A stretch of DNA of 7,380 nt from Rubritepida sp. (GTDB taxonomy: Bacteria > Pseudomonadota > Alphaproteobacteria > Acetobacterales > Acetobacteraceae): positions 1 through 7,380 of the forward strand of contig JALHNW010000087.1 of NCBI GenBank assembly GCA_022843345.1. The letters are read 5' to 3'. A program made the position numbers and the translations under genes. Of the stretch, positions 1 to 4,284 are shown piece by piece; the first letter of the stretch is position 1; each line of letters starts with the position of its first letter. The notes beneath the pieces were generated by a model. The model had not been told where the DNA came from, did not search any database, and saw only the letters and a program-made list of their open reading frames with translations.

Positions 1-734
1 CGGCCGGTTCCCTGGGCCAGGTCCCGCAGAGAACAGCCCGCCGCGGCGTCACCGGCGGCGGCTGCCACGATCGCGGCCCGGACGCTGCCAGGGTGACGCG
101 CTGACACTGCGGCCGGGGCCTGAACCACGTATGCCAGGGCGCGGGCAACGTCGACGGCGCTGTCCAGGGGGGACCACGCCTGCGATCCCGCGTTGGCCCA
201 ACCGCCTGCGGCCTGCGCGGCGTCCTGCCAGGAATCCACGATCGCCCGCCGGGCCTGGGCCTGGTCGGACCCCGGCCGCAGCAGCAGCAGGGCGTGCGCG
301 TGCAGGTGTGGGCCTCCCTGGGGGCGTAGCTCGACGTCCAGCCCCACCACGTATTCGGCCACCCAGCGCGACCAACCCCGGCGGCGCAGCAGGCCAGCCA
401 GCGCAGCCGTGAACGTGGACCGGCGATCAGCTAGCGATTGGGCGCCCTCGGGGAACCGCAGCGTCAGCGTCAGGCTGATTGCCGCGTGACCAGACTGGCG
501 CAGTGCCTCGGCCTGGGGCTGAACGGCTGTGAGGCGTAATTCCGTCAGCGCGGCGGCACAGACCGGGCAGGTCCAGGGGTTGCGGCACCGTGCCAGGGGT
601 GACGCGGACCTGCTGCCGTCCTGAGCGAGGGCCAGGGTGACGCCTGCGGCGAGGGGCAGGCCGCAACCGGCGGTCCTGCTGCCGGTGCCACGGATCAGGG
701 GACGGATTGCCGCCCTCAGCCGGTCGGGAGTCAC
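1..734 (-). CDS. Rolling-circle replication initiator (HUH Rep), partial
   Basis: The minus-strand reading frame is open from a GTG at 734 down to base 1, giving 244 residues with the C-terminus beyond the window. Seen: a Cys cluster at C50, C56 and C59 (CRNPWTCPVC), a histidine motif GPHLHAHALL with H143, H145 and H147, and a tyrosine at Y202 in ALAYVVQ. Rep proteins of the pUB110/pC194 (Rep_1) kind share this order: Cys knuckle, HUH metal site, then the nicking tyrosine. They nick the double-strand origin and start rolling-circle replication. The tyrosine motif lacks the usual lysine (YVVQ in place of YxxK). The visible protein contains no lysine. The gene diverges from the xis-like and int genes. 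The start is uncertain: no clear ribosome binding site precedes the GTG, and no ATG was found in frame upstream. A HUH transposase or relaxase is possible, but the Cys knuckle favours Rep. Confidence 0.72.
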   Translation of the reverse strand, partial: MTPDRLRAAIRPLIRGTGSRTAGCGLPLAAGVTLALAQDGSRSASPLARCRNPWTCPVCAAALTELRLTAVQPQAEALRQSGHAAISLTLTLRFPEGAQSLADRRSTFTAALAGLLRRRGWSRWVAEYVVGLDVELRPQGGPHLHAHALLLLRPGSDQAQARRAIVDSWQDAAQAAGGWANAGSQAWSPLDSAVDVARALAYVVQAPAAVSARHPGSVRAAIVAAAAGDAAAGCSLRDLAQGTG

Positions 735-757
735 CGACGATTGGGGATGAGCCGCAT
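731..757 (-). CDS. Possible 8-residue leader ORF overlapping the rep start
   Basis: An ATG at 757 opens an 8-codon frame (MRLIPNRR) whose TGA overlaps the proposed rep GTG start as GTGA (734-731). This geometry suits translational coupling, and short leader peptides are known in plasmid rep control. No clear Shine-Dalgarno sequence precedes the ATG, so this may be chance. Confidence 0.2.
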   Translation of the reverse strand: MRLIPNRR

Positions 758-840
758 CTGATTTTGGGGCCGGGGTGCGGGAATTAGTACGTAGAGAGAT
801 ATCTAGCGCGCAAACGGCAGGAAACTGCGATTTTTTCGGG

Positions 841-855
841 TCGCCGCCACGGCGA
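841..855. repeat. GC-rich hairpin between two T-tracts, possible origin element
   Basis: A perfect 6-bp inverted repeat, TCGCCG and CGGCGA, with a CCA loop. T-tracts lie on both sides (six T at 831-836, seven T at 869-875). It is about 110 bp upstream of the rep start. GC-rich stems set in A/T-rich DNA upstream of rep resemble origin architecture in rolling-circle replicons. It is not a terminator, because no T-run directly follows the stem on either strand. The assignment to an origin is inference. Confidence 0.25.
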
Positions 856-884
856 AACCAGGGGTGTATTTTTTTCACAGTCGA

Positions 885-899
885 GCGCCCAAATGGCGC
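885..899. repeat. Inverted repeat GCGCC-N5-GGCGC
   Basis: A perfect 5-bp inverted repeat with the loop CAAAT, directly upstream of the promoter at 907-935. It could be an operator for that promoter or a second structural element of the origin. Nothing in the sequence separates these options. Confidence 0.25.
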
Positions 900-906
900 G
901 TCAGAA

Positions 907-935
907 TTGACAATAACACGATCGTCGAATATTCT
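907..935 (+). promoter_or_regulatory. Consensus-like promoter for the predicted small RNA
   Basis: TTGACA (907-912), a 17-bp spacer, then TATTCT (930-935). The -35 box is a perfect sigma-70 match and the spacing is ideal, which predicts transcription from about 942. The next clear element downstream is the terminator at 1039-1068. The site shares TTGACAATA and a TCGA-TAT arrangement with the promoter-like site at 1275-1302, which hints at joint control. Confidence 0.5.
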
Positions 936-941
936 GACTGC

Positions 942-1069
942 GTACCTGACAACCGCTCTCGGGGTCTCGGACACGCTGCAAACGTGCCTCAACGGCGGTA
1001 ATCGAACGATAGTATCCGAGATTGTGCGTAAAATGAGTGGCCGCAGGAAATATCCTGCGGCCCTTTTCG
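942..1069 (+). ncRNA. Predicted structured small RNA, about 125 nt
   Basis: The unit is bounded by a consensus-like promoter (907-935) and a strong intrinsic terminator (1039-1068), with no convincing reading frame between. Visible structure: TCTCGGA (965-971) can pair with TCCGAGA (1015-1021), enclosing a hairpin of CACG (972-975) with CGTG (983-986). The terminator stem follows. It is transcribed away from rep and toward the HTH-int genes. Small RNAs in plasmid control regions often regulate rep, but this one would be antisense to rep mRNA only if the rep leader began beyond 942. It matches no RNA family I know. The start position is an estimate. Confidence 0.42.
1039..1068 (+). terminator. 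Intrinsic terminator
   Basis: A perfect 10-bp stem, GGCCGCAGGA (1039-1048) pairing with TCCTGCGGCC (1053-1062), a 4-nt loop AATA, then CTTTTC (1063-1068). The T-run is short but follows the stem directly on the plus strand. On the minus strand the T-run comes several bases after the stem, so the plus direction is favoured. It also contains one of only two AAG/CTT trinucleotides in the element. Confidence 0.7.
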
Positions 1070-1086
1070 TTGGCATGCTCTCGTCG

Positions 1087-1114
1087 TTGACGTTACGCGA
1101 TATTGAAATATGTT
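1087..1114 (+). promoter_or_regulatory. Promoter-like site after the terminator
   Basis: TTGACG (1087-1092), a 16-bp spacer, then TATGTT (1109-1114). It begins about 20 bp after the terminator, so it could restart transcription toward the small ORF, the HTH gene and int. It is one of five plus-strand GTTGAC copies between 1086 and 1519. The -10 match is moderate. Confidence 0.3.
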
Positions 1115-1117
1115 CTG

Positions 1118-1240
1118 TTGACAAAACACATTGCCCTGGCCGCCCTGGCCGTGCAGGTGCGGTCGGGACTGCTGGACAGTTCGACACTGTCGGCTGAACT
1201 ACGCCGGGCAATTCAGCAGCAGGCATCTGGGAAAAGTTGA
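1118..1240 (+). CDS. Possible small hypothetical protein, 40 aa
   Basis: From TTG at 1118 to TGA at 1238-1240, the frame encodes a short Ala/Leu/Gln-rich peptide containing IALAALAVQV and ELRRAIQQQA, which could form an amphipathic helix. An earlier TTG at 1103 would give 45 residues. The support is a local rise in GC inside an A/T-richer region and codon choice like that of the neighbouring genes. Against it: no ATG, no clear ribosome binding site, and the promoter-like site at 1087-1114 would start transcription close to the proposed start codon. I do not recognise a family. Confidence 0.25.
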   Translation: MTKHIALAALAVQVRSGLLDSSTLSAELRRAIQQQASGKS

Positions 1241-1265
1241 CGTTTATGCTGTATTTCGGTATCTC
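1237..1265 (+). promoter_or_regulatory. Weak promoter-like site upstream of the HTH gene
   Basis: TTGACG (1237-1242), a 17-bp spacer, then TATCTC (1260-1265). The -35 overlaps the stop codon of the possible small ORF. It stands in tandem with the better site at 1275-1302, so it could be a second promoter or simply one of the repeated GTTGAC binding sites. Confidence 0.25.
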
Positions 1266-1274
1266 ATGTTGATG

Positions 1275-1302
1275 TTGACAATATAACTAGTTTCGATATG
1301 GG
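1275..1302 (+). promoter_or_regulatory. Likely promoter of the HTH-int pair
   Basis: TTGACA (1275-1280), a 16-bp spacer, then TATGGG (1297-1302). Transcription would start near 1309, leaving a leader of about 40 nt before the GTG at 1349. The first nine bases, TTGACAATA, are identical to those of the small-RNA promoter at 907. The weak point is the -10 box. Confidence 0.4.
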
Positions 1303-1348
1303 CCATTTTTACTGTTGATTTGGTCCAGATTTCAGATACCTCGTTGGA

Positions 1349-1654
1349 GTGCCGACCGCAATCCAACCCCTGCTGCTGAGTGCGACTGACGCCGCCCGGT
1401 TGGTCGGCGTCAGCGTGCGGCAGTTGCGGCAGGTGGCGGCTGCTGGGCAGTTGCCGGGGCCAATCGTTCTAGCTGGGGCAGAGCGGTGGCACAGGGGCAC
1501 GCTGACAGCAGCTGTTGACAGATTGGCAGGCGTTGGCCAGGTTGGCAGCACGGGTTCGAACCGGCCCGCGCCCCTCGACCTGGGAACCGCTGATGACTGG
1601 CGCCCTCGCCCCTCCCGAACGCCTGCGTTACGTCAACGCCGTCAGGCAGCCTAA
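1349..1654 (+). CDS. AlpA/excisionase-like helix-turn-helix protein
   Basis: A 101-residue frame. Residues 8-60 form a compact winged-helix-like segment with LLLSATDAARLVGVSVRQLR as the helix-turn-helix, followed by AAGQLPGPIVL and a RWHRGTL stretch. This order is typical of small AlpA/HTH_17 proteins encoded beside tyrosine recombinases, where they act as excisionases or transcription regulators. It contains no lysine. The last 62 bp overlap the integrase frame, which suggests coupled translation. The C-terminal part, after about residue 65, is Pro/Arg-rich, lies in the overlap and carries the tRNA-Glu copy at 1541-1560. The start is unsure: GTG 1349 is the only candidate near the frame's upstream limit (a stop at 1316), and the GGAG before it is too close to serve as a normal ribosome binding site. 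Confidence 0.62.
   Translation: MPTAIQPLLLSATDAARLVGVSVRQLRQVAAAGQLPGPIVLAGAERWHRGTLTAAVDRLAGVGQVGSTGSNRPAPLDLGTADDWRPRPSRTPALRQRRQAA
1541..1560 (+). repeat. 20-bp copy of internal tRNA-Glu sequence, inverted
   Basis: GTTGGCAGCACGGGTTCGAA is identical to the 3' half of the anticodon stem, the variable loop and the 5' half of the T-arm of the tRNA-Glu gene in this window. There it occupies 2819-2838 on the opposite strand. Identity stops sharply on both sides. The adjoining bases make GGTTCGAACC (1553-1562) a perfect palindrome. A 20-bp chance match in 7 kb is very unlikely. Because it is inverted relative to the tRNA, it cannot be the other attachment end of a simple insertion; it may be an integrase core-type binding site or a captured att core. 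Confidence 0.75.
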
Positions 1655-2792
1655 CGGTCGAATCGCCCTGTATTACCGTCGCGATGGTCGGCGCTCACCG
1701 CTGCCGGGGCCTGAGGGGTCGCAGGAATTCCTGGCGGCGTACGATCGGGCAACCGTCGCCTACGAGGCCGGCTATACAGCGCCTAGAGCTGCAACAGTTG
1801 CCGGCGCAATTGCGACGTACCGCAGCAGTGCTGCATATCGTGGCCTAGCCCCGAAAACGCGGTCCTCGTCGTACGACGTGCCGCTAGCGCTGCTGACTGA
1901 ACGCCTGGGCACCCAACCCCTGGCCGACGTGACCCCGGCCGTGACCGCGGCAATTCGTCGCCTGCTGGCTGACGACCCCCTGCGCTGGAACCGGCTGCGA
2001 TCGGTGGGCGTGCTGGTTTGGCGGGCCTGGCACGAGGCTGATGCGCCGGGGGCGCGTGATCCGGTGCCGTGCCCGTGGACACCAGTTAGGCGGCTGCCGG
2101 TTGCCGACAGCGATCAGAATCGGCCCTGGCCGTCCGACGTGCTGCGAGCCGCCCTCGCAGCGGCAACCCCTGAATTCCGCGCTCTCCTGCTAACGCTGCT
2201 GCTGACGGGCCAACGCCTGGGCGACGTGTGCAGGCTACCTGTGGACGCCTGGGACCAATCCCGGGGGACACTGACGCTGCGGCAGCAAAAAACCGGCGCC
2301 CCCCTAATCCTGGGGGTGCCGCCCGTTCTCGCTGCTGCCTGGGCGGGAACGATCGGGCGGGCGGCAGGTGGGCAGCTGCTGTGCACCCCTCGCAGACGCA
2401 ATTGGACGACGTTGAACGCGCAGGAAACCTGGCTCACCCTGCGTAAAAACCTAGGCCTGGGCCGATACACCCTGCACGGTCTGCGTGCGACCGGCGTATC
2501 CGCCCTGTCCACAGCGGGTGGGTGGGATGCGCGTGCGTTGATGGCCCTGACAGGGCACACGACCGAACGCAACCTGAACCTGTATCTGCGTGGGGCGAGC
2601 ACTGCCCCGGCGGCTGCGCGGGCGGCGTCGGCAGTGGCAGACCTGTTCGCGGCAGCTCTGCCGACGAACGGCAACGCCAGGAAATTTTCCGGCGTGACAG
2701 GCCGTGCAGCGGCAAAATCTCGCGACGCCAGCCCAACTGACAACGGGGTGGCAACTGGCAACTCGATGCGTGGGCGGTCTGAAAAAATCTAG
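1593..2792 (+). CDS. int: Tyrosine recombinase (phage-type integrase)
   Basis: A 399-residue protein from ATG 1593. The N-terminal part begins RLRYVNAV and continues into an RDGRRSPLPG strand, then a SAM-like core-binding domain to about residue 170. The catalytic domain shows Arg208 (TGQRLGDVCRL), Lys233 (QQKTGAPL), His295 and Arg298 (LHGLRATG), His322 (LTGHTTER) and Tyr331 (NLYLRG), so all the tyrosine-recombinase residues are present. The start at 1593 has GGGA seven bases upstream and places the N-terminus where related tRNA-targeting integrases begin; a TTG at 1515 would add 26 residues that are out of character. All six lysines use AAA. The gene points at the tRNA and stops 10 bp from its 3' end, as expected for an enzyme acting at that site. 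It presumably integrates and excises the element. Confidence 0.9.
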   Translation: MTGALAPPERLRYVNAVRQPNGRIALYYRRDGRRSPLPGPEGSQEFLAAYDRATVAYEAGYTAPRAATVAGAIATYRSSAAYRGLAPKTRSSSYDVPLALLTERLGTQPLADVTPAVTAAIRRLLADDPLRWNRLRSVGVLVWRAWHEADAPGARDPVPCPWTPVRRLPVADSDQNRPWPSDVLRAALAAATPEFRALLLTLLLTGQRLGDVCRLPVDAWDQSRGTLTLRQQKTGAPLILGVPPVLAAAWAGTIGRAAGGQLLCTPRRRNWTTLNAQETWLTLRKNLGLGRYTLHGLRATGVSALSTAGGWDARALMALTGHTTERNLNLYLRGASTAPAAARAASAVADLFAAALPTNGNARKFSGVTGRAAAKSRDASPTDNGVATGNSMRGRSEKI

Positions 2793-2799
2793 CAAAATC
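2781..2799 (-). terminator. T-rich tail downstream of tRNA-Glu
   Basis: On the minus strand, four to six T residues occur twice (GATTTT and GATTTTTT) just after the tRNA CCA end. No hairpin precedes them apart from the tRNA fold itself. The tail lies across the int stop codon, so the element would supply the 3' transcription end of the host tRNA. Confidence 0.3.
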
Positions 2800-2801
2800 A
2801 A

Positions 2802-2838
2802 TGGCGTCCCGTACGGGATTCGAACCCGTGCTGCCAAC
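2802..2838 (-). other. Probable attachment site (element/tRNA junction)
   Basis: The integrase gene ends here, at the 3' end of an intact tRNA, which is the usual target of tyrosine recombinases. The AAG/CTT-poor composition of the left side holds up to 2842 within the tRNA gene. The exact core cannot be set without the other end of the element, which should carry a direct repeat of the tRNA 3' part and lies left of the window. Confidence 0.5.
2819..2838 (-). repeat. tRNA-internal partner of the 20-bp copy at 1541
   Basis: On the minus strand this reads GTTGGCAGCACGGGTTCGAA, identical to 1541-1560 on the plus strand, so the pair forms an inverted repeat about 1.26 kb apart. It spans the 3' side of the anticodon stem, the variable loop and half of the T-arm. 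Confidence 0.75.
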
Positions 2839-2891
2839 GTGAAAGGCTGGTGTCCTAGGCCTCTAGACGAACGGGACGTGCCGTGGGCCGG

Positions 2892-2920
2892 CGATTACCG
2901 GGCTTGGCGTCCCTGGTCAA
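2892..2920 (-). promoter_or_regulatory. Likely tRNA-Glu promoter
   Basis: On the minus strand TTGACC (2920-2915), a 17-bp spacer, then TAATCG (2897-2892), which predicts a start about 8 nt before the mature 5' end. The TGA inside the -35 box is the dctM stop codon, so this promoter begins in the last codon of the transporter operon. The -10 match is modest; read-through from dctM is the alternative. Confidence 0.4.
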
Positions 2921-4284
2921 CCTGCCACCCGCGGCAGCCACAGCGCCACCTCGGGCGCCAGCATCAGCAGGATGATCGCCAGGATGTACACGCCCATGAA
3001 GGGCAGCACCCCGGCGAAGACGTCCGTGATCGGCCCGCCATCCCGCCGCATCCCCTGCAGCACGTACAGCACCGTGCCGTCGGGGGGCGAGATGAGCGCG
3101 ATCTCCACCAGCATCACCACCACCACGCCGAACCACACCGGGTCGTAGCCCAGCGCCATCACCACGGGGAACACCACGGGGATGGTGGTGACGATCATGG
3201 AGAACCCCTCCATGAACGTCCCCAGCGCCAGGTAGAAGCCGATGATCAGCAGCATGATGCCCCAGGGCGGCAGGGGCAGGCCGCTCACCAGCGCCGCCAG
3301 CGCCTGCGGCACGCCAAGCGCGGTGAAGACGTAGTTCAGCACGTAGGCGCCGAACAGGATCAGCCCCAGCAACGCGGTGTTGCGCGCCGTGGCCTCCGCG
3401 CACTGGTTCAGCATCCGCAGGCTCAGCCGCCGGTCGAGGGCGGCGAAGAACACCGCCCCCACCACGCCAAGTGCTGCGGATTCCGTGGGCGTGGCCAGCC
3501 CGCCATAGATGGTGCCCAGCACCAGCAGGATCAGCGCCAGCGTGGGCAGCAGGTCCACCAGCGCGCGCAGCTTCTCGCGCATCGGCACGGGCTCCGCGGC
3601 CCGCGGGGCGGCCTTGGCGCGCCACAGGATCACGGCGGTGAACAGCAGCACCACCAGCACCGAAGGCCCCACCGCGGCGAGGTAGAGCGCGCCCACCGAC
3701 GTCTCGGTGATGAGGCCGTAGATGATGAAGGTGATCCCCGGCGGGATGAGGTTGCCCAGCGCCCCGCCCGCGGCCAGCGAGCCCAGCACCATGCGCGGGT
3801 CGTAGCCGCGCCCCTGGAAGAAGGGCAGCGCCACGGAGCCCATGGTGGCCGCGGTCGCCACGGAAGAACCGCTGATGGCGGAAAACACGCCCGAGGCCGC
3901 GATGTTGGTGTGCAGCAGGCCCCCCGGCAGCCGGTTCAGCCACAGGTTCAGCGCGCGGTACAGCTTCTCCGAAAGCCCCGCGCGCAGCAGCACCTCGCCC
4001 ATCAGCAGGAACAGCGGCACGGCGACGAGCACGAAGGAGGAAGAGGGCGACCACACCGTCTGCCCCAGGAACAGCCAGAAGGGCCGGTCGGAATAGGCCA
4101 CGCCCACCAGCAGCCCCAGCACGCCGAGGGCGGCGCCCACATGGATGCCCATGCCGAAGAACAGCGCGAAGAGCCCGCCCAGCATCAGCAGCTCCCCGAC
4201 CATGGAGGAGCCGGGGCCGGCGCCGAACAGCGACATGCCGACCAGCAGCGCGATCAGCGTGCCGATGAAGCCGAGCGCGATCAT
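2917..4284 (-). CDS. dctM: TRAP transporter large permease subunit (DctM)
   Basis: A 455-residue, strongly hydrophobic protein with about 12 or more predicted membrane segments, close to the usual size of DctM. Family landmarks: SGVFSAISGSSVATAATMGS (131-150), IPPGITFIIYG (180-190), GGLATPTESAALGVVGA (261-277), FMEG (357-360) and ISPPDGTVLYVLQG (398-411). It forms the inner-membrane channel that moves the solute in with sodium. The ATG at 4284 overlaps the dctQ stop by four bases (ATGA), so translation is probably coupled. An upstream in-frame start near 4476 would lie wholly within dctQ and adds a Gly/Ala/Arg-rich segment unlike DctM, so I reject it. It is the last protein gene of the operon. 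Confidence 0.93.
   Translation of the reverse strand: MIALGFIGTLIALLVGMSLFGAGPGSSMVGELLMLGGLFALFFGMGIHVGAALGVLGLLVGVAYSDRPFWLFLGQTVWSPSSSFVLVAVPLFLLMGEVLLRAGLSEKLYRALNLWLNRLPGGLLHTNIAASGVFSAISGSSVATAATMGSVALPFFQGRGYDPRMVLGSLAAGGALGNLIPPGITFIIYGLITETSVGALYLAAVGPSVLVVLLFTAVILWRAKAAPRAAEPVPMREKLRALVDLLPTLALILLVLGTIYGGLATPTESAALGVVGAVFFAALDRRLSLRMLNQCAEATARNTALLGLILFGAYVLNYVFTALGVPQALAALVSGLPLPPWGIMLLIIGFYLALGTFMEGFSMIVTTIPVVFPVVMALGYDPVWFGVVVVMLVEIALISPPDGTVLYVLQGMRRDGGPITDVFAGVLPFMGVYILAIILLMLAPEVALWLPRVAG

Larger units (their letters stand above)
735..1348. other. Control region between rep and the HTH-int pair
   Basis: This stretch of about 610 bp separates two divergent gene blocks and is visibly poorer in GC than the genes on either side. 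It holds two GC-rich hairpins (841-855 and 885-899), T-tracts at 831-836 and 869-875, four promoter-like sites on the plus strand, an intrinsic terminator at 1039-1068 and a possible small ORF near 1103-1240. A replication origin for the neighbouring Rep would be expected here or inside rep, but I do not recognise a known nick-site consensus. The frame open across 775-1197 does not resemble a protein. Confidence 0.6.
2802..2877 (-). tRNA. tRNA-Glu (UUC)
   Basis: On the minus strand the acceptor stem GTCCCGT (2877-2871) pairs with ACGGGAC (2812-2806), followed by discriminator G (2805) and an encoded CCA (2804-2802). The anticodon arm is CCAGC-CTTTCAC-GTTGG, with one G-T pair and anticodon TTC, read as glutamate. 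The T-arm contains GGTTCGAATCC. The D-arm is normal for tRNA-Glu. The gene is intact although it is the likely integration target, so the element must restore its 3' end. It follows dctM by 39 bp on the same strand and reads leftward into the element. Confidence 0.95.

Noticed and set aside
131..489. Several plus- and minus-strand frames of 80-110 codons at the left end
   Set aside because: They are out-of-phase shadows of the Rep frame. Only the minus frame from 734 shows conserved motifs.
841..875. Hairpin at 841-855 followed by T7 as an intrinsic terminator
   Set aside because: Thirteen bases separate the stem from the T-run, too far for a terminator on the plus strand, and the minus strand has A-runs there.
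775..1197. A plus-strand open frame of 140 codons in the control region
   Set aside because: It starts at a GTG with no ribosome binding site, crosses a consensus-like promoter and the intrinsic terminator, and its composition does not resemble a protein family.
1541..1560. The tRNA copy as the second attachment end (attL/attR) of the element
   Set aside because: It is inverted relative to the tRNA and stops short of the tRNA 3' end; insertion makes direct repeats that reach the 3' end.
1515..1592. TTG start for the integrase, adding 26 residues
   Set aside because: The added segment has no match to the integrase N-terminus and lies in HTH coding sequence. ATG 1593 has better context.
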